Of a stretch of DNA of 64,000 nt, positions 17,197-25,506 are shown piece after piece. Positions within the stretch are counted from its first letter, which is position 1; each line of letters begins with the position of its first letter. Both the position numbers and the translations under genes were made by a program. Source of the DNA: Streptomyces chartreusis (GTDB lineage Bacteria > Actinomycetota > Actinomycetes > Streptomycetales > Streptomycetaceae); the NCBI RefSeq assembly GCF_008704715.1, contig NZ_CP023689.1, positions 1,922,001 through 1,986,000 of the forward strand, written 5' to 3'. The notes under the pieces were generated by a model, which was given only the letters and a program-made list of their open reading frames with translations, made no database searches and was not told where the DNA came from.

Positions 17197-18326
17197 CGCC
17201 GGCTCCCACTGCCTGCGTACTCGTCCTCGTCCTCGTACTCGGCGTCTGCTTCGTCCTCGTACTCGGGCTCGTCCTCGTACGCGTCCTCGGGCTCCTCCTC
17301 GCCCTCGGCGTCCTCGGCCTCCTCATCCTCCTCGTACTCGTCCTCCGGCTCGTCGTCGGAGTACTCGGCGTCCTCGGCGTCCTCACCGTCCTCGCGGTTC
17401 TCGGCGCCCTCGCCGTCCCCGTCCTCGTTCTCTTGGTACTCCTCCTCGTCCTCCTCCGCGACCGCGTCCTCATGGGTGCGCACGACCTCGCCGTCGCGGA
17501 TCTCGCCGCGCCAGCCGTCCTCGGCCTCTCCCTTGAGGGTGATGAAGCGGACGTAGTTCTTGAGGTCGAGCCGGGCCCGGCGGCCCTGGGCGCGCCAGAT
17601 GTTGCCGGTCTTCTCGAACAGGCCCTTGGGGTAGTACTCGATCACCAGCAGGACGCGGGTCAGGCCGTCGGTGAGCTTGTGGAAGGAGACGACACCCTTC
17701 GTGGTGCCCTTGCCACCCTCCGAAGTCCAGGCGATCCGGTCGTCCGGCAGCTGCTCGGTGGTGTGCGCCTTCCAGCTGCGGTTGGACCAGAACACCTTCA
17801 GCTGCCAGTCCGAGGTCGTGTCGTCGGCGCGGTTCGCGCTCTTCACGCCCTTCGCGAAGGTGCTGAAGTCCTGGTACTGGGTCCACTGGTCGTAGGCGGT
17901 GCGCAGCGGCACGCCCACGTCGATGTGCTCGATGATGACCGTGGGCTTCTTGCCCGCCCCGCCCTTCTTCTTGCCCTTGCCGCCCCCGCCGAGGTTCTTG
18001 AACGCGTTCACGACGTTGTCCTTCGCGCGGGTTGCGCCGAGTTCCAGCGCGCTGCGCAGCGGCCCCTTGCCCTCGGCGAGCTTGCGCCCGCCGTCGAGGG
18101 CGAGTTGTGCGAAGCCGGGGCTGCTGCCGTCGGCGATGTCGTTCAGTTTGCCGGTGGTCTCGCCGAGCTTGCGGCCCGCGCCGGTCAGCAGACGCGTGAC
18201 CTGCGCGGCGAGATAGTCCTGGAGTTCGGACTTCAGCCGGTCGGCCGCCTCACTGTTGGCCAGGCCGGACAGGGGCTTCGCCGCGCCGCCGGCCGCGGAG
18301 CCCGCGGATCCGAGTGTCTCGGTCAT
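17193..18326 (-). CDS. gvpZ: Gas vesicle-associated SRPBCC protein GvpZ with long acidic tail
   Basis: 377 residues. Residues 1-125 are helical and end in a Gly/Lys-rich hinge; residues about 128-275 are an SRPBCC (START-like/polyketide-cyclase) fold starting TVIIEHIDVGVPLRTAYDQW and including a YPKGLFEKTGNIWR segment. From about residue 290 to 370 nearly every residue is Glu, Asp, Ala or Tyr, giving a highly acidic tail coded by near-repetitive GAG/GAC triplets. GvpZ is specific to the actinomycete clusters and its function is not established. Its start overlaps the stop of gvpY, whose product has the opposite charge at its own C-terminus. Confidence 0.85.
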   Translation of the reverse strand: MTETLGSAGSAAGGAAKPLSGLANSEAADRLKSELQDYLAAQVTRLLTGAGRKLGETTGKLNDIADGSSPGFAQLALDGGRKLAEGKGPLRSALELGATRAKDNVVNAFKNLGGGGKGKKKGGAGKKPTVIIEHIDVGVPLRTAYDQWTQYQDFSTFAKGVKSANRADDTTSDWQLKVFWSNRSWKAHTTEQLPDDRIAWTSEGGKGTTKGVVSFHKLTDGLTRVLLVIEYYPKGLFEKTGNIWRAQGRRARLDLKNYVRFITLKGEAEDGWRGEIRDGEVVRTHEDAVAEEDEEEYQENEDGDGEGAENREDGEDAEDAEYSDDEPEDEYEEDEEAEDAEGEEEPEDAYEDEPEYEDEADAEYEDEDEYAGSGSRR

Positions 18327-18937
18327 GACCCGTCACCACCCTTCGAACGGCGTGCCCCGGCCGTCTGCCGGGCCGCCGACCTGGCGGCGCCGCCGGTCCG
18401 CTTCGCCGCCGTCTTCTTCTTCGGCGCCGACTGCTTCGCGGGGGCCTTCTTGGCCGCCTTCGTCGCGGTCTTCTTCGCCGCGGGCTTCTTGGCCGTGGCC
18501 TTGCGGGCCGGCCGCTCACGCTCTTCGTCGTCCGTGGAGTCCTGCGCGGACTCCTCCGGCTCGTCGTCGCGGTCCTCGCCGTCCTCGTCCTTCGCACCGA
18601 GATCCGGCGTCGGCACCGCGCCCGTCAGCTGCTCACGCACCTCGGCGGTACGGCCGTGCAGCCGGTCGGCGAACGCGTCGAGCTGCCGCTCGACCATGGC
18701 GCCCGAGGCGGCCTGGCCGACGCCGCGCAGATCCTCGCGCAGCTGGTCCCCGATCTCCTTGAACTGGGGGTTGTTCTTCAGCTGCCCGGAGACCAGGTCC
18801 ATGATCCCCTGCGGGGTCAGGTTCAGCCGCTTGCCGGCCACCAACGTGCCCAGCGCGAACGCCAGTTTCATCTTCTTCGTACGTCCGAGGACGTATCCGG
18901 CCCCTACCGCGAGGCCAAGTCCCACTCGGTTCATCAT
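18323..18937 (-). CDS. gvpY: Gas vesicle-associated protein GvpY with histone-like basic tail
   Basis: 204 residues. The N-terminus (GLGLAVGAGYVLGRTKKMK) has a short hydrophobic stretch, the middle (about 45-110) is helical, then comes an acidic patch (about 116-140) and a Lys/Ala-rich tail (about 141-204) with KPAAKK, TKAAKKAPAK and KKKTAAKR motifs, like histone H1 or HU-type tails. It lies between gvpG and gvpZ in the order found in Streptomyces clusters, the basis for the name. Membrane or nucleic-acid contact is possible. It overlaps gvpG by 4 nt upstream and gvpZ by 4 nt downstream. Confidence 0.8.
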   Translation of the reverse strand: MMNRVGLGLAVGAGYVLGRTKKMKLAFALGTLVAGKRLNLTPQGIMDLVSGQLKNNPQFKEIGDQLREDLRGVGQAASGAMVERQLDAFADRLHGRTAEVREQLTGAVPTPDLGAKDEDGEDRDDEPEESAQDSTDDEERERPARKATAKKPAAKKTATKAAKKAPAKQSAPKKKTAAKRTGGAARSAARQTAGARRSKGGDGS

Positions 18938-19194
18938 GCCGTCCCGTCACTGTTCCCGTAGCCTGCGCGCAGGCCGATCTCCAGCCGGTCGAGAAGTTCG
19001 TCCTCCAGGCGGTCGAACTCCTCCTCGTCGATCTCGCCCGCGGTCAACCGCTCCTCCAGCCGTGCCAGTTCGGCGCGCACGGCACTGGGGTCGTAGTAGA
19101 TGCGTTCCGCTTCGCTCAGCACCTGCCTGATCACCCATCCGCTGCCGCGCACCGGGGCGAACGGCAGCAGGAATACCTCTCCGATCAGTCCCAT
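18934..19194 (-). CDS. gvpG: Gas vesicle protein GvpG
   Basis: 86 residues from the ATG at 19194 (MGLIGEVFLLPFAPVRG); the frame extends to 19452 but that part is the antisense of gvpF codons. The N-terminal hydrophobic segment followed by a helical acidic domain (LARLEERLTAGEIDEEEFDRLE) is typical GvpG. It is an accessory protein; the start lies 4 bp after the gvpF stop. Confidence 0.88.
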   Translation of the reverse strand: MGLIGEVFLLPFAPVRGSGWVIRQVLSEAERIYYDPSAVRAELARLEERLTAGEIDEEEFDRLEDELLDRLEIGLRAGYGNSDGTA

Positions 19195-19198
19195 GACC

Positions 19199-19966
19199 TC
19201 ACTCCTCCGCGTGCTCCGCGGCGCTCGTGATGGCGGGCTCGGCCGGGCCGGGCTCGACGAAGCTGTACGGCGGCAGCGGGCCGTTGACGCGCAGTTCGAG
19301 GTGCGGATGGCCCGAGCGGAGCTGCTCGACCGCCGTGAGGAAGTTCTCCGCCCCGTCGCGGTCCACCAGGAAGGACACGTTGGCGAGCCAGCCGCTGGAG
19401 TCGGGGCCGACGCTGACGGCGTCCGCGGCCGGTTCCAGGGTGTGCTGCACATCGGTGGCGTCCTCGGCCTCCTGGGCCTTGACGGCGGCGACCACCATCT
19501 CGCCGAGGTGGAGCCGCTGGTCGTAGGTGCCGCCGCCGGCCTGCCGGTTGGCCTGGGTCATGGCCCGCAGCTCCGGGTTCTGGGCCATCACCCGGTGCAG
19601 CACGGCCTCCTCGTCGTGCGACGCCTTGACGTTGTACTCGACCTTGCCGTCGAGGGCCGTGAGACGTTCCTTGTAGTGCTCGGAGCGTTCTGCCAGGACC
19701 GAGCTGACGGTGTCGTCGTCGGGGGCGACGCTCCCGAACCGCATGGGCAGCACGCAGCCGGCCGCGCCCGCCTCGTCGAGTACGGCGGAGTGGGCGAGCA
19801 GTTCCCTGCGCTTGGGACGCAGCCCGTCGGGCGCGTCGCTGACGAGAGCGGCAAGCGCACCTTCCTTGAGCACCCGCACCGGGCGGGCCGGGTCACCGAT
19901 GCCGCCCATGCCCTTCGGAAGCGCGGGGTGCGAGCTCGCGGTGATGCCATAGACGTACGTGTTCAC
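19199..19966 (-). CDS. gvpF: Gas vesicle protein GvpF (GvpF/GvpL family)
   Basis: 255 residues with the family opening TYVYGITA and the VEYNVKASHDEEA segment in mid-protein. GvpF is the family member known to contact GvpA and to be associated with the vesicle's inner face in cyanobacteria. It follows gvpA directly (4-nt overlap at 19963-19966) and precedes gvpG, as in other actinomycete clusters. Confidence 0.92.
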   Translation of the reverse strand: MNTYVYGITASSHPALPKGMGGIGDPARPVRVLKEGALAALVSDAPDGLRPKRRELLAHSAVLDEAGAAGCVLPMRFGSVAPDDDTVSSVLAERSEHYKERLTALDGKVEYNVKASHDEEAVLHRVMAQNPELRAMTQANRQAGGGTYDQRLHLGEMVVAAVKAQEAEDATDVQHTLEPAADAVSVGPDSSGWLANVSFLVDRDGAENFLTAVEQLRSGHPHLELRVNGPLPPYSFVEPGPAEPAITSAAEHAEE

Positions 19967-20388
19967 TCCTGCTCCTCCTTCCGGCGCGACGTCGTGGACT
20001 TACGGGTGCGCTGCCTGGGTCGTTCCTCACCTTCCTCACGTGCCTGCTTGAAGGCGTCGGAGATGGTCTCGGCGGCGCCGGAGAGCGCACCCTTCGACTT
20101 GCCCTTCGCACCGGATTCGGTGATCTCCCCGACCAGGTCGGGCAGGCCCGGGTCCTTGCGCGGCCCGGCCTCCAGGTCGAGCCGGTTGCACGCCTCGGCG
20201 AAGCGCAGATAGGTGTCCACACTGGCCACGACGACCCGGATGTCGATCTTCAGGATCTCGATGCCGACCAGGGAGACCCGCACGAACGCGTCGATCACGA
20301 GCCCCCTGTCGAGTACGAGCTCCAGCACGTCGTAGAGGCCGCTGCTGCCGCCTCCGCCGCCGCTCTGCTGTGCCGGGACAACGGTCAT
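19963..20388 (-). CDS. gvpA: Gas vesicle structural protein GvpA
   Basis: 141 residues. The core (about 16-75) is a canonical shell protein: LYDVLELVLDRGLVIDAFVRVSL, then EILKIDIRVVVASVDTYLRFAEA. It carries a 65-residue C-terminal extension ending in a basic, Arg/Lys/Ser-rich tail (RQRTRKSTTSRRK), so it is about twice the length of cyanobacterial GvpA but typical of Streptomyces. It is the only full shell gene here; gvpJ and gvpS are shorter relatives. It starts 51 bp downstream of gvpO, the largest gap within the cluster. Confidence 0.93.
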   Translation of the reverse strand: MTVVPAQQSGGGGGSSGLYDVLELVLDRGLVIDAFVRVSLVGIEILKIDIRVVVASVDTYLRFAEACNRLDLEAGPRKDPGLPDLVGEITESGAKGKSKGALSGAAETISDAFKQAREEGEERPRQRTRKSTTSRRKEEQE

Positions 20389-20439
20389 GCCGCCGTTCCT
20401 CCTTGTCTCGGGACGGTGTACTGGGCGCGGGCGGGCGGC

Positions 20440-20772
20440 CTACCGGCCGCCCCGCCTCTGCGCGTCGGAACGCCCACGCTCGTAGCGGCGCACGCGCCGG
20501 TACCCGGTGAGCTGTCCCTCTGGGTCGAGATCGACCTGGTAGCTCGCCATCAGGCTCATCGTGTCGGGCACGCGGGACAGTTCCAGTACCTCGATCTCGA
20601 GGGACCAGCCGTCCTCCGACTGTTCGAAGGACGTCACCTTCTCCGCGTCCGCACCGGTGAGTTCTGCGAGCTGGGTCCGTGCCTGTCGCAGGATTTCCAT
20701 GGGGCCCGGTTGCTTCTTCGCCCCGCCCGTCTGCCGTCTGGATGTCTTGGGTGTGTTCTGTGAATCATTCAT
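20440..20772 (-). CDS. gvpO: Gas vesicle protein GvpO
   Basis: 110 residues: a basic N-terminal tail, then the GvpO domain (about 25-105) with LAELTGADAEKVTSFEQSED and a terminal GYRRVRRYERG motif. GvpO is an accessory or regulatory protein in haloarchaea and is the first gene of actinomycete gvp clusters. Only 78 bp separate its start from the stop of the LigD-polymerase gene upstream on the same strand, so gvp expression could be partly read-through from that operon. No gvpN ATPase is present. Confidence 0.9.
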   Translation of the reverse strand: MNDSQNTPKTSRRQTGGAKKQPGPMEILRQARTQLAELTGADAEKVTSFEQSEDGWSLEIEVLELSRVPDTMSLMASYQVDLDPEGQLTGYRRVRRYERGRSDAQRRGGR

Positions 20773-20850
20773 GGCGCCTCCGACGCCGAGTGGCCTGAGA
20801 GGCGTGGGTCAAACACTCGGTACGGCTTCTTCGGCCCTCATTCGGCTTCT

Positions 20851-21777
20851 TCAGCCCTTGAGCGAGTCGAGCCTGCGGCGCGCCGGCCCGAGAGCACGGG
20901 CCCGGCGCATCAGCCCGGCCCACGGGTCGCTGCGCGCCTTTTCCACGGCGTCGGCGATGGTCCAGCGCCGCGCGTGGAGGTCCGGGTCGTCCAGGTCGGC
21001 CCAGCCGATCGGCGTGGCCACGGGGGCTCCGGGGCGGGCGCGGACCGTGTAGGGCGCGACCACCGTCTGTGCATAGGCGTTGCGCTGCACGTCGAGGTAG
21101 AGGCGGTCGCCGCGGTCCTTCTTGCGGGCGGCGGTGGTGAGCCGGTCCGGGTGGGCCGCGGTGAGCGTGTCGGCGACGTCCCGCGCGAACTTCCCTACCT
21201 CGTCGCAGTCCTGACGTGCCGTCAATGGCACGACGATGTGCAACCCGCGTGAACCGGTGGTCATCGGCGCCGAGGGCAGCTCCAGTTCGTCGAGCAGTTC
21301 GCCGAGGAACCCGGCGGCCTCCCGGACCTGTCCGAAGTCGTCGTCGGCCGGGTCGAGGTCGAAGACCAGCCGGTCGGGGCAGTCGATACTGCAGGTGCGG
21401 GAGAGCCAGCGGTGCAGCGTGAGGCAGGCCTGGTCGGTGAGGTACAGGAGACTCGCGGTGTCGTCGCAGACCGTGTGGCGGACGGTGCCGTCCTCCTTGG
21501 ACACCTCTACCCGGGTGATCCAGTCCGGGTAGTGCTCCGGGGTGTTCTTCTGCATGAACTCGGGCCCGTCCAGCCCGTCGGGGTGCCGTTCCAGCATCAG
21601 CGGGCGGCCCCGCAGATGCGGCAGCATGAACCGGGCGACGGAGCGGTGGTAGTCGACGAGGTCGCCCTTGGTGTACTCCTTCGCGTCCCCGGAACCGGGC
21701 AAGAGCACCTTGTCGACCCGTTTGACCTCGACGGTACGGCGGCCTGCCCGCACTCTCCTGGTACCGCCGTCGGTCAC
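20851..21777 (-). CDS. LigD polymerase/primase domain protein (non-homologous end joining type)
   Basis: 308 residues from a GTG that overlaps the transketolase stop codon (GTGA). It is a stand-alone polymerase domain of the LigD family: VDKVLLPGSG..KGDLVDYH at the N-terminus, the catalytic acidic motif LVFDLDP, SRGLHIVVPL, and a C-terminal VAPYTVRARPGAPVATPI motif. There is no ligase or nuclease domain, so it corresponds to the separately encoded AEP-type polymerases of actinomycetes that add nucleotides during end joining. The frame is open further upstream, but only over antisense transketolase codons. The 3' end contains a 16-bp direct repeat spanning the stop codon. Confidence 0.88.
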   Translation of the reverse strand: MTDGGTRRVRAGRRTVEVKRVDKVLLPGSGDAKEYTKGDLVDYHRSVARFMLPHLRGRPLMLERHPDGLDGPEFMQKNTPEHYPDWITRVEVSKEDGTVRHTVCDDTASLLYLTDQACLTLHRWLSRTCSIDCPDRLVFDLDPADDDFGQVREAAGFLGELLDELELPSAPMTTGSRGLHIVVPLTARQDCDEVGKFARDVADTLTAAHPDRLTTAARKKDRGDRLYLDVQRNAYAQTVVAPYTVRARPGAPVATPIGWADLDDPDLHARRWTIADAVEKARSDPWAGLMRRARALGPARRRLDSLKG

Positions 21778-23621
21778 CGTACGACCGCCTCCTCCACCAG
21801 CAGCTTGCCCGCGGCGGCGATGGACGCCGCGTCGATGCCGGCGGCGTGCAGCTGTTCGTCCGGGGACGCCGAGCCCGGCATCATGCGTACGGCGAGCCGT
21901 ACCAGGCGCGGGACCGGGCGCCCGTCCAGGAAGGCGTCCAGGACGGCGTCGCCGAGGCCGCCCTCCTCGTGGTGGTCCTCCACCGTGAGCAACAGGCCGG
22001 TCTCCTCGGCCGCCTGACGCAGCGTGAGCCGGTCGACGGGCTTGACGGAGTAGAGGTCGATCACCCTGATGGCGATGCCCTCGCGGGCCAGGACGTCGGC
22101 GGCGGCGAGTGCCTCGTGCACGGTGACTCCGGCCGCGACGACGGTCAGCCGGTCGTGGTCCCCGGCGCGCAGCACCTTGCTGCCGCCGACCGGGAACTCC
22201 TCGTCGGGGCCGTAGATCACGGGGCCTGCGCCGCGCGAGGTGCGCAGATAGCGGATGCCGTCGAGGCCGGCCATGGCGGCGACGAGCTTCGCGGTCTGGT
22301 TGGCGTCGCACGGGTACAGCACCGTCGAGTCGTACACGGCCCGCATCATCGCCAGGTCCTCCAGGCCCATCTGGCTGGGCCCGTCCTGCCCGATGGCGAC
22401 ACCGGCGTGCGAGCCGACGAGGTTGACGCCGACGCCGCTGATGGACGCCATGCGCACGAAGTCGTAGGCGCGGGTCAGGAAGGCCGCGAAGGTCGAGGCG
22501 TACGGCACCCGGCCGCGCGTGGCGAGCCCCACCGCGGCGGCGACCATCTGCTGCTCGGCGATGTAGCACTCGAAGAACCGGTCGGGGAATTCCTTGGCGA
22601 AGAACTCGGCGCGGGTGGAGTCGCTGACCTCGCCGTCGAGGGCGACGACATCGGAGCGTGCCGCGCCGAGGGCGGCGAGCGCCTCGCCGTAGGCGTTGCG
22701 GGTGGCGACCTCCTCCCCCTTGTCCCAGCGGGGCAGTTCGAGGTTTCCGTCGGGCACGGCGTGCAGGGCGCGGGTCGCGGGCGGCTCGTGGACCCGGACG
22801 TGCAGGTCGCGCGGTCCGCCGAGTTCGGCGATGGCCGCGTCGGCGTCCGGGAGCGGCTTGCCGTGCAGCCCCTCGCGGTCCTGGACGTCGGCGACGCCCT
22901 TGCCCTTGAGGGTGCGGGCGAGGATGACGGTGGGCTGCCCGGTGGTGGAGCGGGCCTCCGCGTAGGCACGGTCCACGGCGTCCACGTCGTGTCCGTCGAC
23001 CTCGACGGTGTGCCAGCCGAAGGCCTGGAAGCGGCGGGCATAGGCGTCGAGGTCGTGGCCGTGCCGGGTCGGGCCGCGCTGGCCCAGCCGGTTCACGTCC
23101 ACGATGGTCGTCAGGTTGTCCAGATTCTCGTACGCCGCGTGCTCGGCCGCCTCCCACACGGAGCCCTCGGCGAGTTCGCTGTCCCCGCACAGCACCCACA
23201 CCCGGTAGCCGGCGCGGTCCAGCCGCTTCCCGGCGAGCGCGATGCCGACGCCGATCGGCAGTCCCTGTCCGAGCGAGCCGCTCGCGGTCTCCACCCAGGG
23301 CACCCGGCGCGGGGTGGGGTGCCCTTCGAGACGGCTGCCGATCCGGCGGAAGGTGAGCAGCTCGCCGTCCTCGATGGCGCCGACGGCCTTGTAGGCCGAG
23401 TACAGCAGCGGCGTGGCGTGCCCCTTGGACAGGACGAACCGGTCGTTGCCCGGGTGGGCGGGCCGCTCGAAGTCGTAGCGCAGATGCCGCGCGAGGAGAA
23501 CGGCCATCAGATCGGCGGCCGACATCGACGACGTCGGATGCCCCGACCCCGCGGCGGCGGACGCCCGCACACTGTCCACCCGCAACTGCTGGGCGAGCTC
23601 GGTGAGTTCGGCGGTGTTCAT
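21774..23621 (-). CDS. Transketolase
   Basis: 615 residues, single chain, of the animal/actinobacterial type. N-terminal ThDP domain: SGHPTSSMSAAD, FVLSKGHATP and the GDSELAEGSVWEA motif; Pyr domain: a VAIGQDGPSQMGLEDLA segment with the conserved Glu in YIAEQQMV; C-terminal domain with GVTVHEALAA. It catalyses two-carbon transfers of the pentose phosphate pathway. This is probably a second transketolase rather than the housekeeping one, since it sits between an NDH-2-like gene (4-nt overlap) and a LigD-polymerase gene (4-nt overlap), which suggests a stress- or stage-specific role. Confidence 0.9.
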   Translation of the reverse strand: MNTAELTELAQQLRVDSVRASAAAGSGHPTSSMSAADLMAVLLARHLRYDFERPAHPGNDRFVLSKGHATPLLYSAYKAVGAIEDGELLTFRRIGSRLEGHPTPRRVPWVETASGSLGQGLPIGVGIALAGKRLDRAGYRVWVLCGDSELAEGSVWEAAEHAAYENLDNLTTIVDVNRLGQRGPTRHGHDLDAYARRFQAFGWHTVEVDGHDVDAVDRAYAEARSTTGQPTVILARTLKGKGVADVQDREGLHGKPLPDADAAIAELGGPRDLHVRVHEPPATRALHAVPDGNLELPRWDKGEEVATRNAYGEALAALGAARSDVVALDGEVSDSTRAEFFAKEFPDRFFECYIAEQQMVAAAVGLATRGRVPYASTFAAFLTRAYDFVRMASISGVGVNLVGSHAGVAIGQDGPSQMGLEDLAMMRAVYDSTVLYPCDANQTAKLVAAMAGLDGIRYLRTSRGAGPVIYGPDEEFPVGGSKVLRAGDHDRLTVVAAGVTVHEALAAADVLAREGIAIRVIDLYSVKPVDRLTLRQAAEETGLLLTVEDHHEEGGLGDAVLDAFLDGRPVPRLVRLAVRMMPGSASPDEQLHAAGIDAASIAAAGKLLVEEAVVR

Positions 23622-25261
23622 GAATCTCCTTCCGAGGAGGCGGGCGAGCCGGGTTCCGGCGGGGCGAGGGTCGAGGGGTCCCTGGGGCGATGCTTGTGAA
23701 CGGCCGGCGCGTCGGAGGAGGCGGCGCCCGGGGTGCGCTCGGGAGCCTGGGCCGGGTCCGGCTGCTTCACAGGACCCGGGGGCTCGGCGTGCTGGGCCGC
23801 GTCGGCGTCCTGGATCAGGTCCGGCTCCTTCAGCGGGCCCGGAGGTTCGGCGTGCTTGCCGGCGTCGGCGTCCCGTATGGCGTCCGCCGGTTCGGCGCCC
23901 TCACCGGCAGGCGATCCCCCGGCCGGCCCCGGGTTCCCCGCGCGCGCCTTCTCGGGGCCGCCCGGCACCCGGGCCAGCTCCGGCGAGGCCGTGTCCAGCG
24001 GTACCGACCACGACCGTACGAGACCCAACTGGACGGCCTGGCGCGGCAGTACGGCGTCCAGGAGCCAGTCGGCGGCCACACGGACGCGGTTGCCGGGCAT
24101 CGCGGCGAGGTGGTAGCCGCGGGTGACCGCGCCCGCGGCCACTCCGGACAGGGGGATGCCCAGCGGGTTGGCGGCGGCCTTGACGCCGCCGAGGTCGACG
24201 ACGAAGCCCAAGTCGCGGTGGCGGTAGGCGCGCCGCTCCCCCAGGCCCAGCGACGCGGCGACGTTGTGCGCCACGGCCTTGCCCTGCCGCCAGGCGTGCT
24301 GGGCGGTCATCGGCGTGTAGGCACCGGGCTTCTCCAGGTCGGGCACCGCGGCCGCGTCCCCGGCGGCGAACAGGCCGGGCCGGCCCGGCACCTGGAGGTA
24401 GGGGTCGACGAGCAACCGGCCCTTCTCCAAGGGGAGTTCGAGCGACTCGGCGAGCGGGTCGGGCCGTACGCCGACGCACCACACCAGGGTGCGGGTGTCG
24501 ACGAACTCGCCGTCGGTCAGCAGCACCCCGCGGTGCGTGGCCTCCTTCACGGAGGTGCCCATCCGCACCTCGACGCCCCGCTGCCGCAGCACCCGGTCGG
24601 CGGTGCGTGACAGGGTCTCGTCCAGCTCGGGCAGAACCCGCTCGGCGATGTCGAGCAGCAGCCAACGTGGCCGCATGCCCGCTCGCAGGGGGCGCCTGCG
24701 GACCTGGGAGTCGGTGAAGAGCTTGCCCTGCGCGGCGACCTCGGTGCCGGTGTATCCGGCGCCGACGACGACGAACGTGCAGCGTTCCGCACAGCTCGCG
24801 GGGTCGTCGGCGGCGGCCGCCAGCTCCATCTGCCGGGTCACGTGGTCCCGCAGGTACAGCGCCTCGGGCAGGCCGCGGAAGCCGTGCGCGTGCTCGGCGA
24901 CGCCGGGGATGGGCAGCAGCTTGTTGACGCTGCCCGCGGCGAGGATCAGCCGGTCGAAGGGCAGGGTGCCGCCGTCGCCCTCGGGGCCGGTGTGGCGCAC
25001 GGTGTGCCCGTCGAGGTCGACGGCGTCGGCCTCGCCCAGCACGAGCCGGACGTCCGGCAGTGTGCCGGTGAGCGAGACGGTCACCCTGCGTGGCTCCAGG
25101 ATGCCCGCGGCCACCTGGGGCAGCAGGGGCAGATACAGGAAGTAGTCGGTCGGGTTCAGCAGGGTGATGTCGGCCTTGTGCCGGGTGAGCCGGGACAGGA
25201 CGCGGGCCGCCCGGTACCCGGCGAATCCGGCGCCGACGATCACGATGCGGGGTCGACTCAC
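23618..25261 (-). CDS. NDH-2-like NAD(P)/FAD-dependent oxidoreductase with repeat-bearing C-terminal tail
   Basis: 547 residues from the GTG at 25261. Residues 4-400 are the two-dinucleotide-binding-domain flavoprotein fold: FAD motif VIVGAGFAGYRAARVL, NAD(P) motif VVVGAGYTGTEVA, and LFAAGDAAA near the FAD ribityl site. The last 100+ residues are a Pro/Ala/Asp-rich low-complexity tail with a 21-residue duplicated unit (coded by two 63-bp direct repeats, 23760-23885), not part of the family fold. It could pass electrons from NADH to quinone; without a C-terminal membrane helix the attachment is unclear. First gene of a coupled trio with transketolase and LigD-polymerase. Confidence 0.85.
   Translation of the reverse strand: MSRPRIVIVGAGFAGYRAARVLSRLTRHKADITLLNPTDYFLYLPLLPQVAAGILEPRRVTVSLTGTLPDVRLVLGEADAVDLDGHTVRHTGPEGDGGTLPFDRLILAAGSVNKLLPIPGVAEHAHGFRGLPEALYLRDHVTRQMELAAAADDPASCAERCTFVVVGAGYTGTEVAAQGKLFTDSQVRRRPLRAGMRPRWLLLDIAERVLPELDETLSRTADRVLRQRGVEVRMGTSVKEATHRGVLLTDGEFVDTRTLVWCVGVRPDPLAESLELPLEKGRLLVDPYLQVPGRPGLFAAGDAAAVPDLEKPGAYTPMTAQHAWRQGKAVAHNVAASLGLGERRAYRHRDLGFVVDLGGVKAAANPLGIPLSGVAAGAVTRGYHLAAMPGNRVRVAADWLLDAVLPRQAVQLGLVRSWSVPLDTASPELARVPGGPEKARAGNPGPAGGSPAGEGAEPADAIRDADAGKHAEPPGPLKEPDLIQDADAAQHAEPPGPVKQPDPAQAPERTPGAASSDAPAVHKHRPRDPSTLAPPEPGSPASSEGDS
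23760..23885. repeat. Two 63-bp tandem direct repeats in the oxidoreductase tail
   Basis: Copy 1 is 23760-23822 and copy 2 is 23823-23885. They begin GGCTGCTTCA and GGCTCCTTCA and share most positions, including CGTCGGCGTC near the 3' end. They encode two 21-residue units (AEPPGP..K/PD type) and keep the frame. Confidence 0.85.
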
Positions 25262-25506
25262 AGTGCGCCTCCGACGCTGTCGCGTACCTCGGAGCCTTCC
25301 GCGTCCCCCAGGTCAGGACCGCCAAACGTCGGCCCGGGCAGCCAACGGCCCACGCCGCGCCGACCTGCCGGGACCGGTTTCCGGCGCCGCATGCGGGTAC
25401 TCGGGCGGCGATCCGTCCGCGCCGCCGAGGCGGCAGTACCGGAGGTGTCCCGCATGCCCGCGTACGGCCAGGTCACGGCGAGCGTGGAGTGGGACGGGCC
25501 GGCGCG

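Noticed and set aside
15592..20772. Search for gvpN or another MoxR-type gas vesicle ATPase
   Set aside because: No AAA+ gene is in the cluster; the only MoxR gene (3535-4629) is in the conflict-type operon. GvpN absence is normal in actinomycete clusters as I remember them.
20851..21777. Full LigD (polymerase-ligase-nuclease)
   Set aside because: Only the polymerase domain is coded; the frame continuing upstream is antisense to the transketolase gene.
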